From the NCBI GenBank assembly GCA_024692165.1, contig JAILMY010000085.1:1-59324 (forward strand): a stretch of 59,324 nt of DNA, read 5' to 3'. The number at the start of each line of letters is the position of its first letter. Position 1 is the stretch's first letter. A program made the translations under genes and the position numbers. Origin of the DNA: Butyrivibrio sp. (GTDB lineage Bacteria; Bacillota; Clostridia; Lachnospirales; Lachnospiraceae). Below the pieces are notes generated by a model. The model saw only the letters and a list, made by a program, of their open reading frames with translations. It did not search any database and was not told where the DNA came from. Positions 52,722-59,324 of the stretch are shown in pieces.

Positions 52722-52759
52722 AAACAGACCTTTATCCGTGTTCGGAAAGGTCTGTTTTT
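52722..52759 (+). terminator. Intrinsic terminator after the M13 peptidase
   Basis: AAACAGACCTTT at 52722-52733 is the exact complement of AAAGGTCTGTTT at 52746-52757, followed by T residues. Confidence 0.88.
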
Positions 52760-52882
52760 CTTTGCATGTTAGATTAAGCATATAGAGAAATGTTCGAAAT
52801 ATTGGAGGAAAGAGAGGTTTTCTGGTATACTGAAATGGCATTTCAATATCTTTAATTGGCAAAAAAAGCAGGGATAATAGTT

Positions 52883-53593
52883 ATGCTGAATGAATTTTCA
52901 AGAACACAGTTGTTATATGGAAAAGATGCAATGGAGAAGCTCTCACGGAGCAGGGTTGCAGTTTTTGGAGTAGGCGGAGTCGGAGGATATGTTGTAGAGG
53001 CTCTTGCCAGATCCGGAATAGGTGCACTTGATATTATTGATAACGACAAGGTCGCTATCACCAATATCAACAGGCAGATAATTGCAACACATAAGACAGT
53101 AGGGCAGTACAAGGTTGATGTTGCCAAAGAGAGGATAAATGATATATCACCATCTTGCCGGGTGACAACATATAAGACTTTTTACCTGCCAGAAACTCAG
53201 GACCAGTTTGATTTCTCCCAGTATGATTATGTAGTTGATGCGATAGATACAGTTACAGGTAAGCTTACTATCATTGAGAATGCCAAAAAACTGAATGTTC
53301 CGGTCATTTCCTCAATGGGAGCCGGCAATAAAACTAATCCGGCAGCGTTTGAAGTGGCTGATATTTATGATACATCTATCTGTCCCCTTGCCAAGGTTAT
53401 GAGAAGGGAATGCAAAAAGCGCGGCATAGATTCTCTGAAAGTTGTCTATTCAAAAGAACCTCCGATAAAACCTTTGGAAGTTGCAGAAGAAACCAGTGAG
53501 AAAAGGTCTATACCGGGATCAACAGCCTTTGTCCCGTCAGTAGTGGGATTGATAATTGCGGGAGAAGTGATTAACGATTTATGCAAAGGCTAA
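52883..53593 (+). CDS. tcdA: tRNA threonylcarbamoyladenosine dehydratase (TcdA/CsdL), ThiF superfamily
   Basis: A 236-residue E1-like enzyme. SRVAVFGVGGVGGYVVEALARSG binds ATP, NINRQIIA holds the conserved Arg, VVDAIDTVTGKL and SSMGAGNKTNP follow, and ICPLAKVMRREC holds a conserved Cys. It cyclises t6A to ct6A at tRNA position 37. The ATG at 52883 gives the usual N-terminus (NEFSRTQLLYG); a TTG at 52856 is open upstream. Confidence 0.92.
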   Translation: MLNEFSRTQLLYGKDAMEKLSRSRVAVFGVGGVGGYVVEALARSGIGALDIIDNDKVAITNINRQIIATHKTVGQYKVDVAKERINDISPSCRVTTYKTFYLPETQDQFDFSQYDYVVDAIDTVTGKLTIIENAKKLNVPVISSMGAGNKTNPAAFEVADIYDTSICPLAKVMRRECKKRGIDSLKVVYSKEPPIKPLEVAEETSEKRSIPGSTAFVPSVVGLIIAGEVINDLCKG

Positions 53594-53612
53594 GAGATTT
53601 GGTAAACATCAA

Positions 53613-53660
53613 AAGAGAATCACCGGGAGCAACATACAGGCCCAGGGATTCTTCTTTTTT
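53613..53660 (+). terminator. Probable terminator after tcdA
   Basis: AGAATC near 53616 pairs with GATTCT near 53647, with further interrupted C/G pairing inside, followed by CTTTTTT. The stem is shorter than others in the window. Confidence 0.55.
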
Positions 53661-53751
53661 ATGAAGAAGAGTAAGTTCATCGCACTCTATAAGCGGATTC
53701 ATTGGGGCTTGATTTTTACAAAATTAGTAGTACAATAAAGATTGCATACAA

Positions 53752-53757
53752 TATAAT
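53752..53757 (+). promoter_or_regulatory. TATAAT box before the flavodoxin gene
   Basis: A perfect TATAAT 48 bases before the ATG, with no clear -35. The rest of 53661-53805 is AT-rich without other signals. Confidence 0.4.
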
Positions 53758-53805
53758 GATACAAAATGTAATGTCGAGGTATAACCATAAATAAAGGAGG
53801 ATATC

Positions 53806-54198
53806 ATGAACGTAGCAGTGAGATACTATTCAAGATCAGGTAATACGCAGAAGGTTGCAGAGCATATTGCAGAGGCAGCCGGTGTAGAAGCAGTTTCAGT
53901 AGATGCTAAGGATGCAGCACTTAACGAGAAGGTTGATGTCCTTTTTGTTGGCGGTGCAGTATACGCTTATGGAATTGATGATAAGCTCAAGCAGTATTTG
54001 AAAGGTTTATCCAGTGATAAGGTTGGTAAAGCTGTAATATTCTCAACATCATGGCTTTCTAAACATGCTATTGATCTTATTAAAAACGGATTGACTGAAA
54101 AGGGAATCCCTGTTGAGAGTGAAACTCTGTATTTTAAGAGCAAAGCTGTTGATGCGAGCAGAGATGAAGCAGTGAAGTTTGCAAAGAGATTTATCTGA
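53806..54198 (+). CDS. Flavodoxin-like protein
   Basis: A 130-residue protein with the FMN phosphate loop YYSRSGNTQKVAE at the start and VLFVGGAVYAYGID and VIFSTSW loops that contact the flavin. It probably carries electrons in place of ferredoxin, or acts as a small flavin reductase partner. It is shorter than classic flavodoxins by one strand. AAAGGAGGATATC precedes the ATG, and the next gene begins 26 bases on. Confidence 0.85.
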   Translation: MNVAVRYYSRSGNTQKVAEHIAEAAGVEAVSVDAKDAALNEKVDVLFVGGAVYAYGIDDKLKQYLKGLSSDKVGKAVIFSTSWLSKHAIDLIKNGLTEKGIPVESETLYFKSKAVDASRDEAVKFAKRFI

Positions 54199-54224
54199 TA
54201 GAAGTGGTTTGAGGGTATAAGCAA

Positions 54225-55202
54225 ATGAAAAAGAATTCAAAGAGAAATAAGATTATAGCGAGAATAGTGATTGTTGTTGCAATTTTGTTGGTAGCAATTG
54301 ATATATGGGCAGGAAATTATCTGGTTTCATTTGCTCTTTCGAGGGCATCTGCATCGGGTATAGCTGTTGCTCCAACACCGACAGTAACAGATGATACTCA
54401 GAATAAAGTGAACGAAGTATGGGAATCCATCAGTGAACTGACGAATGAGTGGCTAGGTAATGTAAACAAGGCTGTGGTTACAATCAAGTCCGGAGATGGT
54501 CTTGATCTGGTAGGAGATATTTTTAATACAGATGGAAACAGTCATAAATGGCTTATTGCCATACATGGTTATACCGGAAAGCGCGAGCATATGTATTCAT
54601 ATGCCAGATATTATGCTGAAAAAGGATATAACATTCTGACTCCGGATATGCGTTCTCATGGAGAGAGTGAAGGAAAGCTCATCGGTATGGGATGGCTTGA
54701 TAAGGAGGATGTAAAGCTGTGGATTGATTATATTCTGGACATTGATCCTCAGGCAGAGATTGTCCTTCATGGAGTGTCTATGGGTGGTGCAACAGTAATG
54801 ATGACATCCGGCGAAGATCTTCCTGATAATGTGAAGGCTATTATTGATGACTGTGGCTATACATCAGTATGGGATGAGTTTACAAATGAAGCGAGATATC
54901 TTTTCCATATATCTCAGTTCCCGATTCTCCATACAGCAAGTCTTATTTCCAAGATAAGAGCAGGTTATTCTTTCCAGGAAGCATCTGCTGTTGAACAGGT
55001 AAAAAAGACAAAGGTGCCCATATTCTTTATACATGGGTCTGAAGATAACTTCGTAAATACAAATATGGTCTATAGTCTCTACGATGCCTGCCCGACACAG
55101 AAGGCTATTTACGTGGTAGAAGGCGCCGGACATGGTCAGTCATTATATCTGAACCCGGATTTGTATTTTGAAAAAGTATTTGACTTTATTGAGTCATTAT
55201 AA
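54225..55202 (+). CDS. Membrane-anchored alpha/beta hydrolase (YqkD-like)
   Basis: A 325-residue protein with one N-terminal membrane helix (about residues 10-35) and an extracellular hydrolase domain. WLIAIHGYTGKREHM is the oxyanion region; Ser185 lies in LHGVSMGGAT, Asp in HGSEDNFV and His in GAGHGQS. MRSHGESEG is typical of the YqkD/serine aminopeptidase-like group. The substrate is unknown. Confidence 0.88.
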   Translation: MKKNSKRNKIIARIVIVVAILLVAIDIWAGNYLVSFALSRASASGIAVAPTPTVTDDTQNKVNEVWESISELTNEWLGNVNKAVVTIKSGDGLDLVGDIFNTDGNSHKWLIAIHGYTGKREHMYSYARYYAEKGYNILTPDMRSHGESEGKLIGMGWLDKEDVKLWIDYILDIDPQAEIVLHGVSMGGATVMMTSGEDLPDNVKAIIDDCGYTSVWDEFTNEARYLFHISQFPILHTASLISKIRAGYSFQEASAVEQVKKTKVPIFFIHGSEDNFVNTNMVYSLYDACPTQKAIYVVEGAGHGQSLYLNPDLYFEKVFDFIESL

Positions 55203-55232
55203 AGAAAAACAATTAAAAAAGAGCGCAACAAT

Positions 55233-55275
55233 GCGGCTTACGATCATACATATATGATTGTAAGCCGCTTATTTA
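55233..55275 (+). terminator. Intrinsic terminator after the alpha/beta hydrolase
   Basis: GCGGCTTACGATCATA at 55233-55248 pairs with TATGATTGTAAGCCGC at 55253-55268 with one G-T pair, followed by TTATTTATT. Confidence 0.82.
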
Positions 55276-55394
55276 TTGGGTATAATCATATATGGTTGCT
55301 TCAAATGAGAATTGGGTATGAGAACTTTCGTAGCATGGAGAATAAATAAAAGGTAGATGCTAATCGTATGAGGAAAAGGAAATTTGGGGAAAAC

Positions 55395-57017
55395 ATGAAA
55401 AGAACAATGAGTAAACGGTTTGAGAAGATGATGCAGCATCTTGGTACAAGGGAGGGATTTTTTTTCCTGTCTGTATTGATCGCGGTTATATTTGTGATTA
55501 TTCTGCTCATTATGTTCATAGTAAGTTCCAGGAACAGAGCGTGGGGTGATGATGGCTCTGATGCCCAGGTTGCAAATGAGGAGATGTCAGCTGATTATAC
55601 AGCTGTGTCCGATGAAGATATACCCGTAGTCGAGACGGCAACTGCCGGGATGAAGACTGAATCAACTCCGGATACAACTGTACTTGCAAAAAAAGAAGGC
55701 GCGAAGGATGGATACCTTAACAGATGTGTATTTCTCGGGGATTCCAGAACAGTTGCAATGGTCAACTATGGCTTTTTCAACGATGATGCTGCTCTTGCAC
55801 AGATTGGCATTTCGCATCCGTCATTTGCATCCAATAAATTTATTAACAATGCCGGCAAAGAATATACTTTAAAATCATATCTGGGGTCTCATCAGGCTCC
55901 GGTTATCTATATTCTTTTGGGAGTAAACGGAATCAATGGCCTCAGTGAGCAGAAATATAAGGATTCATTTCGTACTCTTATAGACAGCGTTGCCCAGATG
56001 GCGCCCAACTCCAATATTGTACTTGTGGCAATAGGTCCCGTCGATGACAACGGAATCTACAAAAATAGTGTGCAGAACGCATGGATAGATAAATACAATG
56101 ATTTTCTGTTGGAGACCGCAAAGGAGAAACAGATCTTTTATCTCGATATAGCCGAAATCCTCAAAGGACCTGACGGACAGGTTAAGTCTGAGTATAACGG
56201 CGGCGACGGACTTCATTATTCCGGAAGAGGATGCGAGGCGATATTCAAGTATATAGTAGAGCATCCCGTGCCGGGTATATCTGATGAAGGTGAATATGTG
56301 GTCAAGTATATTAAGCCTGATCCAAATAGAATCAAGGCTACGATGGGTGATGAGTCGGGAATTGATGAAGACAAGCTCAAGGATCTCATGGACATGATGA
56401 TGGGACCGGGAGAGGATAAGACCGCCTCAGAAGCTTCTACTCAAAGCAGTAATGAAGCCGCTTCAGAAGCCAGCTCTTATGACGAGGAAGCAGAGAAAAA
56501 GAGATTAGAGGAAGAAGAAAAGAAGAAAGCGGAAGAGGAAGAGAAGAAGAAAGCAGAAGAGGAAAAGAAAAAGAAAGAGGAAGAAGAAGCTAAAAAGAAA
56601 GCCGAAGAGGAAGAGGCCAAAAAGAAAGCTGAGGAAGAAGAGGCTAAAAAGAAGGCCGAAGAAGAGGCTAGAAAGAAAGCTGAGGAAGAAGAGGCTAAAA
56701 AGAAGGCCGAAGAAGAGGCTCAAAGGAAAGCCGAGGAAGAGGCTAAAAAGAACACCGAGGGCGAAGAGACTCAAAATAACACCGGGGGCGAAGAGGCTCA
56801 AAATAACACCGGGGGCGAAGAGGCTCAAAATAACACCGAGGGCGAAGAGACTCAAAATAACACCGGGGGCGAAGAGACTCAAAATAACGGCAAGAACGAA
56901 GAGACTCAAAATAACACCGGGGAAGGTGGAGAAAATAAGGGACAAGAGCCCGAAAATCAGGAAAACAATGGAGAGCCGTCCGGCCAATCTGAAGGAGATA
57001 ACGGAAATACCCCATAA
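55395..57017 (+). CDS. Membrane-anchored SGNH hydrolase with charged-helix and repeat tail
   Basis: A 540-residue protein: a membrane helix (about residues 22-45), an SGNH/GDSL hydrolase domain (about 105-300) with Ser117 in FLGDSR, the Gly/Asn block VYILLGVNGING-like segment, and Asp271/His274 in GGDGLHYS. Then follow a long Glu/Lys/Ala run likely to form a single charged helix, and six copies of a nine-residue unit of the form NTxGEExQN. The domain probably removes acyl groups from cell-wall or polysaccharide substrates; the tail may span the wall. The ATG at 55395 has GGGG upstream; one at 55368 is an alternative. Confidence 0.85.
   Translation: MKRTMSKRFEKMMQHLGTREGFFFLSVLIAVIFVIILLIMFIVSSRNRAWGDDGSDAQVANEEMSADYTAVSDEDIPVVETATAGMKTESTPDTTVLAKKEGAKDGYLNRCVFLGDSRTVAMVNYGFFNDDAALAQIGISHPSFASNKFINNAGKEYTLKSYLGSHQAPVIYILLGVNGINGLSEQKYKDSFRTLIDSVAQMAPNSNIVLVAIGPVDDNGIYKNSVQNAWIDKYNDFLLETAKEKQIFYLDIAEILKGPDGQVKSEYNGGDGLHYSGRGCEAIFKYIVEHPVPGISDEGEYVVKYIKPDPNRIKATMGDESGIDEDKLKDLMDMMMGPGEDKTASEASTQSSNEAASEASSYDEEAEKKRLEEEEKKKAEEEEKKKAEEEKKKKEEEEAKKKAEEEEAKKKAEEEEAKKKAEEEARKKAEEEEAKKKAEEEAQRKAEEEAKKNTEGEETQNNTGGEEAQNNTGGEEAQNNTEGEETQNNTGGEETQNNGKNEETQNNTGEGGENKGQEPENQENNGEPSGQSEGDNGNTP
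56501..56750 (+). repeat. Glu/Lys/Ala-rich repeat region inside the SGNH gene
   Basis: Degenerate 21-27-base units encode EEEAKKKAEE-type segments. The alternation of E and K runs at about four residues favours a single alpha-helix rather than disorder. The minus strand over this region is also open, but only because of the biased composition. Confidence 0.8.
56751..56926 (+). repeat. 27-bp tandem repeat (six copies) in the SGNH gene
   Basis: Units begin at 56751, 56778, 56805, 56832, 56859 and 56886, then a partial one at 56913. Units 1 and 4 are identical, as are 2 and 3; unit 5 is a mix and unit 6 is diverged (NGKNEETQN). The phase is in frame, so copy number can change without breaking the gene. 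Confidence 0.92.
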
Positions 57018-57086
57018 TTTGACACTCTCAAAATGCTTGATTCCTTCCGTGAGCGCTTTGGCAGATGATAATTCAGGTAAGAGACA

Positions 57087-57620
57087 ATGATTGAAGTTTC
57101 ATATATACAAATGTATATTTTCATAACTCTAATATGGGTACTTGTGAGGTCCACCATTGTAATCAGGAGCAAGAAGTTTTCTGTAAAACGTGAAATGCAG
57201 TTGCTTCTGGTTTATATATGTCTTGTGGTAATCGCAAGATTTGTTTACTTTCCATTGCAGCGTATTGACGGGAAAATCGGTAAGCTTTTGATTGGCTCTA
57301 CAGATAAACCGGCTAATATGATAAACCTCGTCCCATTTCGTTTTCTTGTTGAAAGGTATGATGGCTGGCTTATCAATATAATTGGTAACATAGCTATGTT
57401 CATTCCGGTAGGAATAGTATGGCCAATCTGTTTTCACAAGCTGGACAGCATCAAAAAAACTATCATTTCAGGGGTAATCTTTATTCTGCTTGTGGAACTA
57501 ACACAGTTACTATGCCCGGAAAGGCATACAGATATTGATGATTTGATATTAAATGCGAGTGGTGTTGTTATTGGGGCATACATCGTATTTAATGCACGCA
57601 AAAAAATAGATAATGGATAA
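57087..57620 (+). CDS. VanZ-like membrane protein
   Basis: A 177-residue protein with four membrane helices and the VanZ-family marks NLVPFRFL, NIIGNIAMFIPVGIVWP, VELTQLLCPERHTDIDDLILNASGVVIG. VanZ gives low-level teicoplanin resistance in enterococci, but most relatives are of unknown function. No van genes are nearby. Confidence 0.88.
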   Translation: MIEVSYIQMYIFITLIWVLVRSTIVIRSKKFSVKREMQLLLVYICLVVIARFVYFPLQRIDGKIGKLLIGSTDKPANMINLVPFRFLVERYDGWLINIIGNIAMFIPVGIVWPICFHKLDSIKKTIISGVIFILLVELTQLLCPERHTDIDDLILNASGVVIGAYIVFNARKKIDNG

Positions 57621-57767
57621 CATGACTATTTTTTCTAAAAATCAACCCACACGTTGCCTATTTTTGGGGGCATTATAATCCATTTTTTGGAGAAAATGCG
57701 AAGTGGAATAAACTCCGGAAACGTGTATAATTGGATTTCGCATGTTAAAAATTCAAAGGGGTTGACC

Positions 57768-58625
57768 ATGAATAATCTGTTATACATTTTCGAAGAAGTC
57801 TGTGATATTATCACCGAAAAAGGCCTGGATCATTTTGAAAGGGAAGAGGATGAGGATAAGTTCATCTGGAACTTTGCAAAGAATGGTTCTTCTCTTCATG
57901 TAAATACTGTTTCCCAGAGCCGCTATGTGCTCTATGCCACAGAGAAGGACTACAATCTTATCCATAAAAGAGCTGAGGATAGAGGCCTTGGCATTAGTTT
58001 AAAAGAATCCAAAAAGGACATGGTTGAATTGCTTGTTTCTCAGTATGAGGAAGTAGCAAGCAAGGCAATAATGTTTTTCAGAAACGGCAACAAGGGTCTT
58101 CTGCAGAATCCTGATGAGAAGAAGCTCCCTCATGTCATCTATTTTTTTACCAACGAAAACCTTGAATTTGTACTAGATTGTCTTTCAGAAAACGAGCTAT
58201 ACAGCGAAAAAGTAAGACAGGAAAAAGAATACTCACAAAAGCTTAAGGCATCTGAAGAACTCAAGGCTCTTGCAGATGCTCAGACAAAACTTATGAAGAG
58301 TCAGAAATACGGACGATCCAGAATTTCCGCCACCACAGCAGGCATCAAGATGAAGACCATGACTGCAGCAGCTTATAGTGTGACGAATGCTACTGCTTTT
58401 ACAAAGATCTCCGGGGCAGGGATAAAAGTAGCTTCAAACGCACTCACTGATGAGGAAATCAAGAGTGTTATCCCCGAGGGTTGCCATGTTTCTCACAAGA
58501 AGTACGGCGAAGGCATAGTTAAAACCGTTCTTGAAGGGAAAATCGATGTGCTTTTTGAGGACTCCGTGGAAAAAGTATTTGCAGCTCAAGTTTGTATAAA
58601 CAATGGACTGCTCACAATTATTTAA
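57768..58625 (+). CDS. Unknown protein with a helicase-tail-like C-terminal domain
   Basis: A 285-residue protein without membrane helices. The N-terminal 150 residues are not recognised. The middle has a charged coiled coil (EKVRQEKEYSQKLKASEEL). The last 45 residues (CHVSHKKYGEGIVKTVLEG, IDVLFEDSVEKVF) resemble the small beta-barrel at the end of PcrA/UvrD helicases, which binds RNA polymerase. The ATG at 57768 has AAAGGGG upstream; TATAAT boxes lie at 57674 and 57726. It could be a polymerase-associated protein, but this is a guess. Confidence 0.65.
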   Translation: MNNLLYIFEEVCDIITEKGLDHFEREEDEDKFIWNFAKNGSSLHVNTVSQSRYVLYATEKDYNLIHKRAEDRGLGISLKESKKDMVELLVSQYEEVASKAIMFFRNGNKGLLQNPDEKKLPHVIYFFTNENLEFVLDCLSENELYSEKVRQEKEYSQKLKASEELKALADAQTKLMKSQKYGRSRISATTAGIKMKTMTAAAYSVTNATAFTKISGAGIKVASNALTDEEIKSVIPEGCHVSHKKYGEGIVKTVLEGKIDVLFEDSVEKVFAAQVCINNGLLTII

Positions 58626-58723
58626 TCGCAATACGACACAAAGAGACCTAAGGGACGGAGCTACAGGTTCTCACATGGTATTATTGCAGCTCCGGAACGT
58701 GGCAAGGTAATGTTTTGATTTTT

Positions 58724-59323
58724 TCAGCAACTTATCCTGATAATGACAACAGTTCCTTCTTCAATACCGCTTTCTACATATACACCTATATTAGAAGAGT
58801 CTTTCTCGTCTTTACAGAAGAGATGGATTCTTCTATTTACGTTTCTAAGACCAATGCTGTCGAAGCTGTCATTTTTCTCATTGATATAATCGTTGAGTGC
58901 TATAAGCTTGTCATTTGGAATTCCGCTTCCGTTATCGGATACTCTTATTTCAAGGGTGTTTCTGGCGGATTTGGAGGCGCTTACCCTGATAATTCCCCCT
59001 GTTCTTACCGTTCGCATTCCGTGATAGATGGCATTTTCCACCACCGGCTGAAGTATGAGCTTTGGCATTTGAGTTGAATAAAGAGCAATAGGAACATCGA
59101 CCTCCAGGCGGTACTGGTTCTTGAATCTGTATTCCAGAAGAGCCACATATTCTTTTACATGCCCGATTTCGTCCAATAGGCTCACAGGAGAATTTAGATC
59201 GCTGATGCTGTAACGAAGTATTGAGCCGAGAGAAGCAGCCATATCTGAGGTTATTTCGTCATCATTTATCGTTGCCATCATGGAGATTGATTCCAGGGTG
59301 TTATATAAAAAATGCGGATTTAT
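58724..59323 (-). CDS. YesM-type sensor histidine kinase, C-terminal part (cut by window edge)
   Basis: The minus-strand frame enters from the right edge with INPHFLYNTLESIS, the phosphorylated His motif of His_kinase domains, then KLILQPVVENAIYHGM (N box), VSDNGSGIPND (G1) and SIGLRNVNRRI (G2). This is the conserved catalytic end of a YesM/LytS-like kinase; sensor and membrane parts lie outside the window. A YesN-type partner would be expected nearby. Confidence 0.92.
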   Translation of the reverse strand: MNPHFLYNTLESISMMATINDDEITSDMAASLGSILRYSISDLNSPVSLLDEIGHVKEYVALLEYRFKNQYRLEVDVPIALYSTQMPKLILQPVVENAIYHGMRTVRTGGIIRVSASKSARNTLEIRVSDNGSGIPNDKLIALNDYINEKNDSFDSIGLRNVNRRIHLFCKDEKDSSNIGVYVESGIEEGTVVIIRISC

Positions 59324-59324
59324 C

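Noticed and set aside
53731-53770. Repeated TACAA motifs before the flavodoxin gene
   Set aside because: Spacing is irregular and the region is AT-rich, so no operator can be supported.
56751-56926. Regular repeats considered as a CRISPR array
   Set aside because: Units are contiguous 27-bp in-frame repeats without spacers, and no cas genes are present.
56505-56987. 160-codon Leu/Phe-rich minus-strand frame in the SGNH tail
   Set aside because: It looks like a membrane protein only because it is the complement of Glu/Lys repeats; no start signal is present.
57087-57620. VanZ-like gene as a glycopeptide resistance locus
   Set aside because: No vanA/vanH/vanX-type genes are nearby, and VanZ-like proteins are common in Firmicutes without resistance.

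Overview
The window looks like chromosomal DNA from an anaerobic, fibre-degrading Firmicute of the family Lachnospiraceae, most like Butyrivibrio or Pseudobutyrivibrio. The reasons are strong AGGAGG ribosome binding sites, a T-box leader, many lipoproteins, a CD3324-type small HTH protein, a YolD-type protein, YesM/YesN two-component systems, and polysaccharide enzymes (GH31, GH10, GH2, DUF5107). No rRNA, tRNA, CRISPR array or intact insertion sequence was seen.

Layout. 0-2.1 kb: a GH31 alpha-xylosidase/glucosidase whose frame runs upstream into a piece of a response-regulator receiver domain. 2.3-5.2 kb: a lipoprotein and two tandem secreted alpha/beta hydrolases, each behind a promoter-hairpin leader. 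5.4-10.1 kb: CPBP protease, histidine phosphatase, DUF3048 protein, HelD-type helicase. 10.2-16.0 kb: a cyclic-di-GMP block with a peptidase S51/degenerate GGDEF/EAL fusion facing two tandem membrane diguanylate cyclases. 16.1-23.6 kb: a KdgF-like cupin divergent from a TRAP transporter (DctP-DctQ-DctM) and a YcxB-like protein, then a translationally coupled sensor kinase, YesN-type regulator and second, membrane-anchored DctP-like protein. 23.6-33.2 kb: Y-family polymerase, GH10 xylanase lipoprotein, YolD-like protein, DUF5107-TPR protein and GH2 hydrolase. 33.3-38.0 kb: a damaged HTH gene, a large lipoprotein, and a UBA/DUF4342 - OmpR regulator - kinase operon behind five AATCT boxes at exact 11-bp spacing. 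38.0-47.7 kb: a patchwork of intact genes (DUF1963, TSUP, lipoprotein, radical SAM, ECF S component, pyridoxal kinase, P-loop kinase, GNAT, rRNA-type methyltransferase) mixed with gene relics. 47.6-50.8 kb: a tryptophan-specific T-box leader and a TrpXYZ-type ABC transporter. 50.8-58.6 kb: M13 peptidase, TcdA, flavodoxin, alpha/beta hydrolase, repeat-tailed SGNH hydrolase, VanZ-like protein and an unknown protein. The right edge cuts a YesM-type kinase.

How the genes fit together. The GH31, GH10, GH2 and DUF5107 genes suggest hemicellulose use; the TRAP operon beside a KdgF-like cupin suggests uptake of an organic acid or uronate that its own sensor cassette reports. The three cyclic-di-GMP genes form a make-and-break module. 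Three lipoproteins (2.3, 33.7 and 40.2 kb) share a domain I cannot assign to a known family.

The strongest leads are the S51-EAL fusion, the five-box 11-bp array, the three-member lipoprotein family, the TRAP three-component sensor, and several genes that look internally deleted, some at short repeats.
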